Part shown: one piece after another, positions 43,950-55,155 of the stretch
How positions within the stretch are numbered: position 1 is the stretch's first letter
Layout: the number at the start of each line of letters is the position of its first letter
The notes under the pieces: generated by a model
What the model was told of the DNA's origin: nothing
Database searches by the model: none
What the model saw: the letters and a program-made list of their open reading frames with translations, nothing else
Translations under genes and position numbers: made by a program
DNA from: Bradyrhizobium sp. CCBAU 51627
GTDB lineage: Bacteria; Pseudomonadota; Alphaproteobacteria; Rhizobiales; Xanthobacteraceae
Direction of reading: 5' to 3'
Length of the DNA: 64,000 nucleotides
NCBI RefSeq assembly: GCF_028128765.1
Contig: NZ_LBJG01000002.1
Span: 62,623-126,622, forward strand

Positions 43950-44699
43950 TCACACCGTCTTCTCCGGCCATCGGCAGAGATCGTTGATCAGGCAAACCTC
44001 GCAGCGCGGCTTGCGCGCGAGGCAAGTATAGCGGCCGTGCAGGATCAGCCAATGATGGGCATGCAGCATGAACTCGGCCGGGATCACTTTTTCGAGGCCG
44101 AGCTCGACGTCGAGCGGCGTCTTGCCGGGCGCGAGGCCCGTGCGATTGCCGACGCGGTAAACGTGCGTGTCCACTGCCATGGTGTGCTCGCCGAAGGCCA
44201 TGTTGAGCACGACGTTCGCGGTCTTGCGTCCCGCGCCGGGCAGCGACTCGATCTCGGTGCGCGTGCGCGGCACCGAGCCGCCAAAATCGCTGAGCAGCTT
44301 GGCCGATAGCGCGATCACGTTCCTGGCCTTGGTGCGATAGAGGCCGATGGTCTTGATGTAGTCGCGCAAACGCTCCTCGCCGAGATCGAGCATCTTCTGC
44401 GGGGTGTCGGCGACTTTGAACAATTCCCGTGTCGCCTTGTTGACCCCGGCATCGGTCGCCTGCGCGGACAGCACCACGGCGACCAGCAGCGTGAACGGAT
44501 TGACGTGCTCGAGCTCGCCCTTCGGCTCGGGATTGGCCTTGTGGAAACGACTGAAGACCTCGCGAACTTCGGCCGGTGTCCAGGGTCTCGTCGCCTTGAG
44601 AGATTTCTTCGCGGGCTTGGGCTTCGCGGTGACCGCCTTTGCCCTTTTCTTCGGCACAGCCGCTTTGCGCGGGGCCGGCTTGCGGGTGATTTTCGCCAT
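43950..44699 (-). CDS. nth: Endonuclease III
   Basis: 249 residues. Base-excision-repair DNA glycosylase/AP lyase for oxidised pyrimidines. The N-terminal 38 residues are Lys/Pro/Ala-rich and atypical. The helix-hairpin-helix LPGAGRKTANVVL carries the catalytic Lys, VDTHVYRVGNR the Asp, and the C-terminal 4Fe-4S site C-x6-C-x2-C-x5-C lies in CLARKPRCEVCLINDLC. ATG 44699 is chosen; the longer open frame upstream belongs to the antisense of DUF2244. Confidence 0.96.
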   Translation of the reverse strand: MAKITRKPAPRKAAVPKKRAKAVTAKPKPAKKSLKATRPWTPAEVREVFSRFHKANPEPKGELEHVNPFTLLVAVVLSAQATDAGVNKATRELFKVADTPQKMLDLGEERLRDYIKTIGLYRTKARNVIALSAKLLSDFGGSVPRTRTEIESLPGAGRKTANVVLNMAFGEHTMAVDTHVYRVGNRTGLAPGKTPLDVELGLEKVIPAEFMLHAHHWLILHGRYTCLARKPRCEVCLINDLCRWPEKTV

Positions 44700-44721
44700 G
44701 ATCGGGATATACTGAGGGACG

Positions 44722-45240
44722 ATGAGCACAGGCAACGAAATTGAGCGCGAGAACGAGCAGCAGATCTTCTCCGCGCTGCTGACGCCGCATCGCTCGCTCA
44801 ACCGCACCGGCTTCCTCGCCGTGATGTTGTTCCTGAGCGTCGTCAGCTTTGCCACCGGCCTGGTCTTCCTGATGAAGGGCGCCTGGCCGGTGCTCGGCTT
44901 TTTCGGCCTCGACGTGCTCGTGGTCTGGTGGGCCTTCAAGGTCAATTTCCGCACCGCCCGGGCGCGCGAAGAGATCACCGTCACGACCTCGGAATTGCGC
45001 GTGCGACGTATCAGCCATCGCGGCCAGGTCGCCGAATGGACCTTCAATCCGCTCTGGGTCCGCCTCGACATGGAGGTCGACGAGGACTTCGGCATCGAGC
45101 ATCTCTACCTGATCTCGCGCGGCCGCCAGATCCAGATCGCAAGGTTCCTTGGGCCGGACGAAAAGGCGAGCTTTTACAAAGGCTTGAGCGAGGCACTCAA
45201 TGCCGCCAAGCGGGGCCCGACCTACAACCCGGTCACCTGA
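44722..45240 (+). CDS. DUF2244 domain-containing membrane protein
   Basis: 172 residues with two hydrophobic segments (about 32-55 and 60-80) and a cytoplasmic C-terminal domain containing the DUF2244 sequence EEITVTTSELRVRRISHRGQVAEWTFNPLWVRLDME. The function is unknown; the family is conserved in alphaproteobacteria, often beside nth as here. It is divergent from nth with a 22-base gap, so the two promoters overlap. Confidence 0.88.
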   Translation: MSTGNEIERENEQQIFSALLTPHRSLNRTGFLAVMLFLSVVSFATGLVFLMKGAWPVLGFFGLDVLVVWWAFKVNFRTARAREEITVTTSELRVRRISHRGQVAEWTFNPLWVRLDMEVDEDFGIEHLYLISRGRQIQIARFLGPDEKASFYKGLSEALNAAKRGPTYNPVT

Positions 45241-45296
45241 TCGGCGGGTCGGAAATCGGGTGGTTTCGACCCGGTGTCGCGCCTACATTTTCGCTC

Positions 45297-46193
45297 ATGA
45301 TGACACTCGCCATACATGACCAGCGCCTGGCCAGGCCGGGCTCCCAGAACGCCGCGCTGCGCGACTATGATTCAGTGCGCCGGGCGATCGCCTTCATCTC
45401 GGAAAACTGGCGCGCGCAGCCGACCATCGAGGCGATGGCGGATGCGGCCAGCGTCACGCCGGATGAGCTGCACCATCTGTTCCGCCGCTGGGCCTCGATT
45501 ACCCCGAAGGCTTTCATGCAGGCGCTGACGCTCGACCACGCCAAGGCGTTGTTGCGGGATTCCGCGAGCATCCTCGACGCGGCGCTCGACTCAGGCCTGT
45601 CGGGACCTGGCCGCCTGCACGATCTCTTCGTCACCCATGAAGCGATGTCGCCAGGCGAATGGAAGAACGGCGGCGCGGGGCTCACCCTGCGCTACGGCTT
45701 CCATCCCTCGCCCTTCGGCACGGCCATCGTGATCGCGACCGACCGCGGGCTCTCGGGCCTCGCCTTCGCCGATCCCGGCGAGGAGAAGGCCGCGCTCGCC
45801 GATATGATGCGCCGCTGGCCCAACGCCACTTACGTCGAGGACCACGAAGGCACCGCGCCACTTGCGGCGCGCATCTTCGACACCAAGCTGTGGCGGCCGG
45901 ACCAGCCGCTCCGCGTGGTGATGATCGGCACCGATTTCGAGGTGCGGGTGTGGGAGACGTTGTTGAAGATTCCGATGGGCCGCGCGGTGTCCTATTCGGA
46001 CATCGCCTGTAACATCAACAAGCCAAAGGCCTCGCGCGCCGTCGGCGCCGCTGTCGGCAAGAACCCGGTCTCGTTCGTCGTGCCTTGCCACCGCGCGCTC
46101 GGCAAGAGCGGCACGCTCACCGGCTATCACTGGGGCATCACCCGCAAGCAGGCGATGCTGGGCTGGGAAGCCGGACAGCTCGGGATGCAGTAG
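45297..46193 (+). CDS. AraC-type/O6-methylguanine-DNA methyltransferase fusion (Ada-like)
   Basis: 298 residues. An AraC helix-turn-helix (about 25-125) precedes a methyltransferase domain (about 130-298) with the active Cys in VVPCHRALGKSG. This is Ada without its N-terminal phosphotriester-sensing Cys domain, a known arrangement in alphaproteobacteria; it repairs O6-alkylguanine and may regulate. Two tandem ATGs (45297, 45300) are possible starts. It starts 56 bases after DUF2244. Confidence 0.9.
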   Translation: MMTLAIHDQRLARPGSQNAALRDYDSVRRAIAFISENWRAQPTIEAMADAASVTPDELHHLFRRWASITPKAFMQALTLDHAKALLRDSASILDAALDSGLSGPGRLHDLFVTHEAMSPGEWKNGGAGLTLRYGFHPSPFGTAIVIATDRGLSGLAFADPGEEKAALADMMRRWPNATYVEDHEGTAPLAARIFDTKLWRPDQPLRVVMIGTDFEVRVWETLLKIPMGRAVSYSDIACNINKPKASRAVGAAVGKNPVSFVVPCHRALGKSGTLTGYHWGITRKQAMLGWEAGQLGMQ

Positions 46194-46204
46194 TTGAGAT
46201 GCCG

Positions 46205-46305
46205 GAAGGTGGGCAAGGGCGCACAGCGCCGTGCCCACCATCTCTCTGAAACCGTCGAAAGAACGTGGGCACGATTCCCTTTTGCCCACCCTTCGGCCCA
46301 GCGTG
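46205..46305. repeat. Inverted-repeat element between ada-like and gpmA genes
   Basis: AAGGTGGGCAAGGGCGCA, GCGCCGTGCCCACC, CGTGGGCACG and TTTTGCCCACCCTT form alternating inverted segments. It occupies the gap between convergent genes. Confidence 0.6.
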
Positions 46306-46317
46306 TGCGGCGAAAAC

Positions 46318-46941
46318 CTACCCCGCCAGATCCTGCTTCGACGCCACCGTCGAATCCGCATTCAGCCGGTAGATGATCGGCACGCCGGTCGCGAGCTCGC
46401 GCTTCAGGATGCCTTCAGGCGAGAGCTTTTCCAGCACCATGATCAGCGCGCGCAGCGAATTGCCGTGGGCGGCAACCAGCGTGCGCTTGCCGTTGAGCAC
46501 GCCGGGCAGGATTTCCTGCACGTAATACGGCAAGGCGCGCGCGAGCGTGTCCTTCAGGCTTTCGCCGCCGGGCGGCGGTACGTCATAGGAGCGGCGCCAG
46601 ACATGGACCTGCTCCTCGCCCCATTTCTTGCGGGCGTCGTCCTTGTTGAGGCCGGAGAGGTCGCCATAGTCGCGCTCGTTCAGCGCGAGGTTCTTCGAGG
46701 TCGGCAGGCCCTGCTGGCCAAGTTCATCGAGGATGAGATCGAGCGTGTGCTGCGCCCGCGTCAGGACCGAGGTGAAGGCCACGTCGAACACAAGCCCCTG
46801 CGCCTTGAGCTTGCGCCCGGCTTCCTTGGCTTCCTTGACGCCGAGCTCGGTGAGATCAGGATCCTTCCAGCCGGTGAACAGGTTCTTCAGATTCCATTCG
46901 CTCTGGCCGTGGCGCACGAGCACGAGAAGACGTTCGCTCAT
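46318..46941 (-). CDS. gpmA: 2,3-bisphosphoglycerate-dependent phosphoglycerate mutase
   Basis: 207 residues. Interconverts 3- and 2-phosphoglycerate in glycolysis. The phosphohistidine is H11 in [20 protein letters not shown], and the second catalytic His is in [12 protein letters not shown]. Slightly shorter than the enteric enzyme (about 250), as is usual in rhizobia. It lies 27 bases after dapB in the same direction, so the two are probably transcribed together. Confidence 0.95.
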   Translation of the reverse strand: MSERLLVLVRHGQSEWNLKNLFTGWKDPDLTELGVKEAKEAGRKLKAQGLVFDVAFTSVLTRAQHTLDLILDELGQQGLPTSKNLALNERDYGDLSGLNKDDARKKWGEEQVHVWRRSYDVPPPGGESLKDTLARALPYYVQEILPGVLNGKRTLVAAHGNSLRALIMVLEKLSPEGILKRELATGVPIIYRLNADSTVASKQDLAG

Positions 46942-46968
46942 TGACTGCTTTCCGTTCGCTATTTTCGG

Positions 46969-47784
46969 TTAGATATCGGCGAGGCCGAGCACGTCGGCCA
47001 TCGAGTAGTGCCCCGGCGTCTTGCCATGCGCCCACAGCGCCGCCTTCAGCGCGCCATGGGCGAACAGCATGCGATCCTCCGCCTGATGCGACAACGTCAG
47101 GCGTTCGAACGGGCCGAGGAAGGTCACGCTGTGATCGCCGGCGACGGTGCCGCCGCGCAAGGAAGCAAAGCCGATCGCGCCGGGCTTGCGCGCGCCGGTG
47201 ATGCCGTCGCGGCCGCGTTCCGAATGGTCCTCGAGCGAGATGCCGCGGCCAGCCGCTGCCGCCTGGCCCAGCATCAGCGCGGTGCCGGAGGGCGCATCGA
47301 CCTTCATGCGGTGATGGGATTCGACGATCTCGATGTCGAAGTTCTCGTCGAGCGCCTTGGCGACGCGCTTGACCACCGCGGCGAGCAGATTGACGCCGAG
47401 GCTCATATTGCCCGACTGCACCACGACCGCTCGGTTGGTGACGCTCTTGATCACGGCATTGTCGGAAGCGGACAGCCCGGTGGTGCCGATGACATGAACG
47501 ATGCCGCGCTCGGCCGCGATTGCGACATTGGCAATGGTCGCGGCCGGCACGGTGAAATCGAGGATGCCGTCGGCGTCCTTCGACATCGCCCAGAGGTCGG
47601 CGGAGAGCTTGATGCCATTGGCAGGCAGGCCCGCAAGCACGCCGGCATCCTTGCCGAGCAGCTCCGAGCCGGGCGCCTCCAGGGCGCCGGCCAATACCGC
47701 GCCTTTGCTGTCGGCAATCGCCCGCGTCAGGGCTCGGCCCATCCGGCCGCCGGCTCCGGCTACAATCAAGCGCATGTCTGACAT
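46969..47784 (-). CDS. dapB: 4-hydroxy-tetrahydrodipicolinate reductase
   Basis: 271 residues. NAD(P)H-dependent step of lysine and diaminopimelate synthesis. The nucleotide motif [12 protein letters not shown] is near the start, and the substrate/catalytic motif [16 protein letters not shown] holds the conserved His-His and Lys. It precedes gpmA in an operon and is separated from the upstream DUF1330 gene by a repeat-filled gap of about 250 bases. Confidence 0.97.
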   Translation of the reverse strand: MSDMRLIVAGAGGRMGRALTRAIADSKGAVLAGALEAPGSELLGKDAGVLAGLPANGIKLSADLWAMSKDADGILDFTVPAATIANVAIAAERGIVHVIGTTGLSASDNAVIKSVTNRAVVVQSGNMSLGVNLLAAVVKRVAKALDENFDIEIVESHHRMKVDAPSGTALMLGQAAAAGRGISLEDHSERGRDGITGARKPGAIGFASLRGGTVAGDHSVTFLGPFERLTLSHQAEDRMLFAHGALKAALWAHGKTPGHYSMADVLGLADI

Positions 47785-47859
47785 GGTGCGATCCTCTCAG
47801 CTGCGTTGTAGCGGCGGGAGGCAGTTCCGGCAACCGAGGGGCCATGAGCGCGCGGCATG

Positions 47860-48027
47860 CTCCCACCCCCCTCCTGGAGGAGGTGGGTCGATCGCGCGCA
47901 GCGCGAGCGGGGTGGGGTGACGGTCCCTCCGCGACGGACAGTGCCCGAGTGGAGAGATCACCCCACCCCGTCACGCAATCTCGCTTCGCTCGATTCCGTG
48001 CCGCCTCCCCCTCCAGGGGAGGGTAAG
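47860..48027. repeat. CT/GA-rich palindromic repeat element
   Basis: Contains CCCCCCTCCTGGAGGAGG, CGAGCGGGGTGGGGTGA, ATCACCCCACCCCGTCAC and CCTCCCCCTCCAGGGGAGGGT, pairing as nested arms. It occupies most of the gap between DUF1330 and dapB and is of a dispersed-repeat type. Confidence 0.7.
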
Positions 48028-48037
48028 AAAGAGAGCC

Positions 48038-48349
48038 TCAACCGTCCTGCGGCTGCGGGCCGTCATAGCCCTCGATGATGATGAGGTCGGCGATCGAGTG
48101 CGGCTGCCGCACCTTGATGTTGGCCTGGTATTCCGGCGAGTTGTAGCAGGCGATCGCGGTCTGATAATCAGGAAATTCGATCACGACGTTGCGCGTGCGG
48201 CTGGCGCCCTCGACAGTGGTGAACTTGCCGGCACGAACGACGAAGCGGCCGCCCCATTTCTTGAAAATGGGACCGTTGGCGACGGCATAGGGCTTGTAGC
48301 CCTCGTCATTGCTCACATCGACGCGTCCGATCCAGTAGCCTTTTGCCAT
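48038..48349 (-). CDS. DUF1330 domain-containing protein
   Basis: 103 residues of a ferredoxin-like dimeric alpha+beta barrel family: GYWIGRVDVSNDEGYKPYAVANGPIFKKWGGRFVVRAGKF and RNVVIEFPDYQTAIACYNSPEYQ are the signature. No enzymatic role is established. It follows pyrF by 24 bases, suggesting one transcript. Confidence 0.92.
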   Translation of the reverse strand: MAKGYWIGRVDVSNDEGYKPYAVANGPIFKKWGGRFVVRAGKFTTVEGASRTRNVVIEFPDYQTAIACYNSPEYQANIKVRQPHSIADLIIIEGYDGPQPQDG

Positions 48350-48373
48350 GTTCTTCTCCCTTGTTGTTGTTGG

Positions 48374-49084
48374 TCAGCCGAGCGCCTGCGCGACCTCGGC
48401 CTGGATGGCGTCCGCGACTGCCTTGGGCTCCGCGGCTTCCACCACCGGTCGTCCCACCACGAGATAGTCCGCGCCCACGCTGATCGCGCGACCGGGTGTC
48501 ATGATGCGCTTCTGGTCACCGGCTGCCGCGCCCGCCGGACGTATGCCAGGCGTGACCAGAGCCATCTGGTGGCCGACGATCTTGCGCAAGGCTCCGACTT
48601 CCTCGGGCGACGATACCAAGCCATCGATGCCGAGCGCCTGCGCCTGCTGCGCGCGCGCTTCGACGAGCTCGGAGACGCCGAGCCGATAGCCCGCCGCGTG
48701 CAGATCGTCCTCGTTGTAGGAGGTGAGCACAGTGACGGCGAGGATCTTCAGCTTCGAAGAGCCGCGGCCTTCGACGGCGCCCTTCATCGTCTGCGGATAG
48801 GCGTGCACCGTCAGGAAGGTCGCGCCTGATTTCGTGATGCTCTCGACACCTTGTGCTACGGTGTTGCCGATGTCGTGCAGCTTGAGATCGAGAAAGACCT
48901 TCTTGCCGCTGTCGGCAAGCTTTGCCACCAGCGGCAATCCACCGGCATAAGCCAGGCGATAGCCGATCTTGTAGAAGGTGACGCTGTCGCCGAGCCTTGC
49001 AATCATCGCCTCCGCGGCGTCGACGCTGGGCAGATCGAGCGCAACGATCAGGCGGTCTTTCGGGGCGATTGCGGCTGGCGTCAT
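48374..49084 (-). CDS. pyrF: Orotidine 5'-phosphate decarboxylase
   Basis: 236 residues, the usual length. Last step of UMP synthesis. The catalytic D-x-K-x-x-D array is in [18 protein letters not shown], and the phosphate-binding loop is VTPGIRPAG. It is six bases downstream of the FMN reductase gene and 24 upstream of DUF1330, within a long minus-strand series. Confidence 0.97.
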   Translation of the reverse strand: MTPAAIAPKDRLIVALDLPSVDAAEAMIARLGDSVTFYKIGYRLAYAGGLPLVAKLADSGKKVFLDLKLHDIGNTVAQGVESITKSGATFLTVHAYPQTMKGAVEGRGSSKLKILAVTVLTSYNEDDLHAAGYRLGVSELVEARAQQAQALGIDGLVSSPEEVGALRKIVGHQMALVTPGIRPAGAAAGDQKRIMTPGRAISVGADYLVVGRPVVEAAEPKAVADAIQAEVAQALG

Positions 49085-49090
49085 GTCACC

Positions 49091-49669
49091 TCACATCATG
49101 CGTTGGGAAATGTCGATCAACTGCCGCACCAGCTCCTTCAAGGCAGCGATATCGCCCTCGTTCTTCAGCCTGTCCATATCGTCATAGGCTTGGTCGGCAA
49201 AGGCGAGCGTGAGCTGACTGGCAATCACATTGGCGTGGCACGACGTCAGGATCAGCCGCAACGCCTGGAGCGCGCGGGCAGCGCCAAGCCGGCTCTGCGA
49301 GGCGCCGGCGAGCGCAAAGGTGCGATTGCGGAACACCTCGCCGCGCGCCTCGTGCAGTTCGTGGACGCGACTGACCCAGTCGATCGCGTTCTTGAGCAGC
49401 GGCGGTACCGAAGCATTGTATTCGGGCGAGACGATCAGCACGCCGTGATGCGCACCGATCATGCGCTTCAGATTGATCGCGTTCCTGGGCACGCCGGACT
49501 TGGCCTGGAGATCGCCGTCGTAGATCGGCAGCGGAAAATCGGCGAGCGAGATGCGGGTGACATCGACGCCGGCCTGGGCGAATTCATACGCGGCGACCGC
49601 CGCCAGCTTCACGTTGTGCGAGCCGGTGCGGAGCGAACCAGGAATGATCAGGATTTTCGGAGCTGACAT
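49091..49669 (-). CDS. NADPH-dependent FMN reductase family protein
   Basis: 192 residues with a flavodoxin-like fold. The FMN-phosphate loop PGSLRTGSHN is near the start, and the SPEYNASVPPLLKNAIDWVSR motif is typical of azoreductase/chromate-reductase-type proteins. ATG 49669 is chosen over an in-frame TTG three codons earlier. It is closely followed by pyrF. Confidence 0.9.
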   Translation of the reverse strand: MSAPKILIIPGSLRTGSHNVKLAAVAAYEFAQAGVDVTRISLADFPLPIYDGDLQAKSGVPRNAINLKRMIGAHHGVLIVSPEYNASVPPLLKNAIDWVSRVHELHEARGEVFRNRTFALAGASQSRLGAARALQALRLILTSCHANVIASQLTLAFADQAYDDMDRLKNEGDIAALKELVRQLIDISQRMM

Positions 49670-49725
49670 CCAATCCAATGCGTTCGGCGAAACGAGCCGC
49701 CGCGCATGGAAGAAAGCCGGCGGAA

Positions 49726-50325
49726 TTAGTCCTTGCGATACACCCAGACGCGGGCCGGCGGAAGGTTCATCCAGATCCGTTCCGAGGCCTCTGTGGACAC
49801 GCCGGGCAGCGATTTCGGGATCGGCGGCACCACCGCATAGGTGAACTGGACGAAGGGCGCGCCCGGCGCCAGCGCCGTGAAGGCGTCGCGGATCAGCCGC
49901 AGCCGCGTCAGCATCGGTTTCGTGACCAGCGGCAGGCCGGAGACGACGGCGCTCGCCGGCGCGCTCAGGATATTCCAGAGCGTGTCGCGCAGGCGATAGG
50001 CATCGCCTTGCACCACCTTGGCCTGCGGATAGCGATCGCGCAGCAGGGCGCAGAAGCCCGGATTATATTCGACGAGGACGAGGCGCTTCTGGTCCACGCC
50101 GCGCTCGACCAGGGCCGAGGTGATGGCACCCGTGCCGGGCCCGAGCTCGACCACCGGCGCGTCCGAATCGGGATCGACGTAGTGAGCCATGGTCCGCGCC
50201 AGCAGCTTGCCCGAGGGCATCACCGCGCCCATGTGGAGCGGCTTTTCGATCCACGACCTGAGAAAACGCACCTCGTCATCGAGACGGGGCTTCTTCAACG
50301 CACGCGCGGACGATGGCAATGGCAT
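49726..50325 (-). CDS. pmtA: Phosphatidylethanolamine N-methyltransferase, Sinorhizobium type
   Basis: 199 residues, the normal length for the soluble rhizobial PmtA. It uses S-adenosylmethionine to convert phosphatidylethanolamine stepwise to phosphatidylcholine, a lipid needed for symbiosis in bradyrhizobia. The SAM motif is VVELGPGTGAITSAL, and the N-terminal EVRFLRSWIEKPLHMGAVMPSGKLLA is family-typical. It lies 88 bases after dnaJ. Confidence 0.92.
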   Translation of the reverse strand: MPLPSSARALKKPRLDDEVRFLRSWIEKPLHMGAVMPSGKLLARTMAHYVDPDSDAPVVELGPGTGAITSALVERGVDQKRLVLVEYNPGFCALLRDRYPQAKVVQGDAYRLRDTLWNILSAPASAVVSGLPLVTKPMLTRLRLIRDAFTALAPGAPFVQFTYAVVPPIPKSLPGVSTEASERIWMNLPPARVWVYRKD

Positions 50326-50413
50326 GTCAGGACCGGACGGGACCGCGCGACCGCGGCGTGTCAGAAAATGGTCATAAAGACGTATAGGCCGAAGACGATA
50401 CGGTCAAGCCGAG

Positions 50414-51550
50414 TCAGTTCGCCCGATTACCGAAGAAATCCTTGACCTTGGCGAAGAAGCCCTCGGATTCCGGCTGGGTGTTGCCGGAGGAGAGCTTGTC
50501 GAACTCGGCCAGTAATTCCTGCTGTTTCTTTGTGAGGTTCTGCGGAGTCTCGACCACGACCTGGACATACATATCGCCCATCTGACGCGAGCGCAGCACC
50601 GGCATACCCTTTGATGCAATGCGGAATCGCCGCGCTGACTGGGTTCCGGCCGGGACCTTCACCTTGGCCTTGCCCTTGTCGATGGTCGGCACCTCGAACT
50701 CGCCGCCGAGCGCGGCGGTGACCATCGAGATCGGCACGCGGCAATGCAGATCGGCGCCGTCGCGCTGGAAGAACTGGTGCTGGGCCAGCGACAGGAAGAT
50801 GTAGAGGTCGCCGGGCGGGCCGCCGCGGACGCCGGCCTCGCCCTCGCCGGCGAGCCTGATCCTGGTGCCGTCCTCGACGCCTTGCGGGATGTTGACCGAC
50901 AGCGTCCGCTCGCGGGTGACGCGGCCCTGACCCGAGCAGGACGGGCAGGCGTCCTCGATCATCTGGCCGCGGCCCTGGCAGCCGGGGCAGGTCCGCTCGA
51001 GCGTGAAGAAGCCCTGCGACTGCCGCACGCGGCCGGCGCCGCCGCAGGTCGAGCAGGTCTTGGGCTTGGTGCCGGCCTTGGCGCCGATGCCGGAGCAGGC
51101 CTCGCAGGTAACCGAGACCGGGATCTCGATCTGCGCGGTCTTGCCGCCAAAGGCTTCCTCGAGGGTGATTTCCATGTTGTAGCGCAAATCGGCGCCACGC
51201 TCGCGGCCGCCGCGGCCGCGCTGCCCGGCCATGCCGAACAGATCTTCGAAGATATCGGAGAAGGAAGAAGCAAAGCCCGCGCCGAAACCGGCGCCACCGC
51301 CGCCGGGACCGCCCTGCTCGAACGCGGCATGGCCAAACCGATCGTAGGCCGCGCGCTTGTCCTTGTCCTTCAGGATCTCATAGGCCTCGTTGATTTCCTT
51401 GAACTTGACCTCGCTGGTCGCATCCCCGGGATTGCGGTCGGGATGGAATTTCATCGCTAGCTTGCGGAATGACGACTTCAGCTTGCTCTCGTCGGCCGTG
51501 CGTTCGACTTCGAGGGTTTCGTAGTAGCAGCGCTTGGTGGACGTGGACAT
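50414..51550 (-). CDS. dnaJ: Chaperone protein DnaJ
   Basis: 378 residues. Stimulates DnaK ATPase. The J domain (1-70) carries H36-P-D38; then a Gly/Phe-rich stretch (about 78-115); four C-x-x-C-x-G-x-G zinc motifs, beginning [27 protein letters not shown]; and the two C-terminal substrate-binding domains. It is downstream of dnaK by 242 bases containing a GC hairpin. Confidence 0.97.
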   Translation of the reverse strand: MSTSTKRCYYETLEVERTADESKLKSSFRKLAMKFHPDRNPGDATSEVKFKEINEAYEILKDKDKRAAYDRFGHAAFEQGGPGGGGAGFGAGFASSFSDIFEDLFGMAGQRGRGGRERGADLRYNMEITLEEAFGGKTAQIEIPVSVTCEACSGIGAKAGTKPKTCSTCGGAGRVRQSQGFFTLERTCPGCQGRGQMIEDACPSCSGQGRVTRERTLSVNIPQGVEDGTRIRLAGEGEAGVRGGPPGDLYIFLSLAQHQFFQRDGADLHCRVPISMVTAALGGEFEVPTIDKGKAKVKVPAGTQSARRFRIASKGMPVLRSRQMGDMYVQVVVETPQNLTKKQQELLAEFDKLSSGNTQPESEGFFAKVKDFFGNRAN

Positions 51551-51720
51551 GTCTGACTCAGGTCTATCCGATCGCGATTCAAGTCGGAGCGAAACAACGT
51601 CGCCACGCGACGATATAGTCAGCCTTCCGCATCACTGCAGAGGGCTGCATGGCAGCATTGAGCATAACGGCTGGGAATTGATTGATCGTAACGGGCGCAC
51701 CCGCCTGTCCCGACACGAAA

Positions 51721-51743
51721 GCCTCCCCCTTGAGGGGGGAGGC
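51721..51743 (-). terminator. GC-rich hairpin between dnaK and dnaJ
   Basis: GCCTCCCCC-loop-GGGGGAGGC is a perfect 9-bp stem, followed on the minus strand by TTTCG. It may give partial termination or stabilise the dnaK message, which would allow more DnaK than DnaJ. It could also be a repeat remnant. Confidence 0.5.
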
Positions 51744-51792
51744 CGCTTCAGCGTGTGGGGTCCAAGCCGTCCGCATCATACCCTCTTGGGGC

Positions 51793-53694
<1,902 letters not shown>

Positions 53695-54028
53695 GGTCCT
53701 GATATCCTTCTTTTTGCGGCAGGTTGGTTGGGCCCAGAAGGCACCCAATCCGAAACCCCCTAAGATCAAACATTCGCGATATTGCGATGGTTGAGGCTCA
53801 TATAGGAGGGGGGGAGGGGCCCGCAAGGACCGAACGCAAGTTTGGACCGTGAAAACATTGGGTTTTGGAAGATCATATCCGGGCCCAACCGCCCTTGCGG
53901 ATGAGGGATTATTAACAGGTCGGTGATCCGCCGGCTCGCCGGCCGGAAGGTGGCCCCGCCCTGTTACCGGCGCGCCAGCCCGCCTGGCGACCATCGAACG
54001 GCCTCAATGTGAACCAATCAGAGTGCCC
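53695..54028. other. Intergenic region holding the dnaK promoter and leader
   Basis: 334 bases between divergent dnaK and a secreted-protein gene. It contains the heat-shock promoter of dnaK with a leader of roughly 90 bases. The right-hand half (about 53900-54020) is GC-rich with GCCGGCTCGCCGGC-type inverted segments; no further gene is seen. Confidence 0.55.
53797..53827 (-). promoter_or_regulatory. RpoH (sigma-32) heat-shock promoter of dnaK
   Basis: On the minus strand the sequence reads CTTG-N17-CCTATATGAG, an exact match to the alphaproteobacterial heat-shock consensus CTTG-N17-CYTATNTNNG. It lies about 105 bases before the dnaK start. Confidence 0.85.
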
Positions 54029-54970
54029 ATGAAGCTGACCCGCCCCCTCGCCGCGCTCGTCCTTCTCGTCATCTCCGCATGTCCGGCGCTCGCGGCCGAC
54101 GCCGTCTACCCGCCTGGCCTGCGCCTCGGCATGGTGCCGCTGGTCGGCCTCAGCAAGGCCAAGACTTTCCCGGGCTTCGAGAACGAGGATGGCAGCGTCA
54201 AGGTGCTGATCACTGAGCTGCCGTCGGCGGCTTATGGCGAGGTCGTGGCCGCCTTCACCGCCAATCCGGCGGGCAGCAACGGTATCAAGCCGGACAAGAT
54301 CGAGACACCGGCAGGTCTTGCTTATTTCACCACCGAGAGCGGCAAGGCCGGCACCACCCCGGTGAAGCGGTATTCGATGATCGTGCCGGGCACCGGCTTC
54401 TCCGGCTATGTCGCGGTGCAGGTCCCCGAAAACGCCTCGAAGATCTACACCGACGAGGCGGTGAAGCAGATGTTTGCGACCGCCGCCATCCGCAAGGAGG
54501 TGTCGGCGGAAGAACAGCTCGGGCTGATGCCGTTCAAGATCACCGAGCTTGCAGGCTTCAAGGACATCCGCACGCTCGCGCCGGGAGCCAGCATCATCCT
54601 GGCCGACGGCAATGAGAGCGCAGGCTATGAATCCAAGCCGTTCATGATCCTCGGCCTGATCGGCGCGACCCCCCAAGCCGCCGACGATCGCGCCCGTTTC
54701 GCCCAGGAGGCCGCGCTCCAGATCCCCGGCGTGCGCGAATCCCGCGTCACCATGTCCGAGCCAATCCGCATCAACGGCCAGCAGGGCTTTGAGACCCGGA
54801 TCGATGGCATCAGCGGCAAGGACAAGACGCCGGTGACCGTGGTGCAGTGGATTCGCTTCTCGGGCGGCGGCGCCTCGCTGCGCATCATCGCCAGCGCGCC
54901 GCGCGATCAGTGGTCGGACGCCTTCACCCGCTTCCGCGCCGTGCGCGACGGCATCCAGCCGAAGGGGTAG
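54029..54970 (+). CDS. Exported protein of unknown function
   Basis: 313 residues. A Sec signal peptide (about 1-23, LAALVLLVISACPALAADA) is clear. The mature protein contains two similar-looking halves around VPLVGLSKAKTFPGFENEDGS and PFKITELAGFKDIRTLAPG, each a segment on a common fold, and ends with TVVQWIRFSGGGASLRIIASAPRDQW. I do not recognise a named family; such proteins are found next to dnaK in Bradyrhizobium. ATG 54029 is preferred to GTG 54023. Confidence 0.8.
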   Translation: MKLTRPLAALVLLVISACPALAADAVYPPGLRLGMVPLVGLSKAKTFPGFENEDGSVKVLITELPSAAYGEVVAAFTANPAGSNGIKPDKIETPAGLAYFTTESGKAGTTPVKRYSMIVPGTGFSGYVAVQVPENASKIYTDEAVKQMFATAAIRKEVSAEEQLGLMPFKITELAGFKDIRTLAPGASIILADGNESAGYESKPFMILGLIGATPQAADDRARFAQEAALQIPGVRESRVTMSEPIRINGQQGFETRIDGISGKDKTPVTVVQWIRFSGGGASLRIIASAPRDQWSDAFTRFRAVRDGIQPKG

Positions 54971-54991
54971 CATCCGCCGCATATTCGGTGC

Positions 54992-55033
54992 CGTCCCGCC
55001 TCCCCGTGCGCAATTGCGCACGGGGCCGGGACG
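54992..55033. other. Two-part palindrome after the secreted-protein gene
   Basis: CCCCGTGCGCAATTGCGCACGGGG (55002-55025) is a perfect 24-bp palindrome, flanked by CGTCCC (54992-54997) and GGGACG (55028-55033). It begins 22 bases after the stop of the upstream gene. It has the stem but not the T-run of a terminator. Confidence 0.6.
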
Positions 55034-55095
55034 CCGCTACGTTGCGTGGCGGCAGCCCAAGAGCTCACCAAACCCGGCTGCATTTTCGGGCTTCT

Positions 55096-55109
55096 GTTCG
55101 TATACGAAC
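55096..55109. promoter_or_regulatory. 14-bp palindrome upstream of the nicotinamidase gene
   Basis: GTTCGTATACGAAC is a perfect inverted repeat 47 bases before the nicotinamidase start, in a position suited to a dimeric repressor. The protein that would bind is unknown. Confidence 0.4.
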
Positions 55110-55155
55110 GGAACTAGGCTTCCCCGGCTTGGATCATCATGGAGGGAGGCGAACG

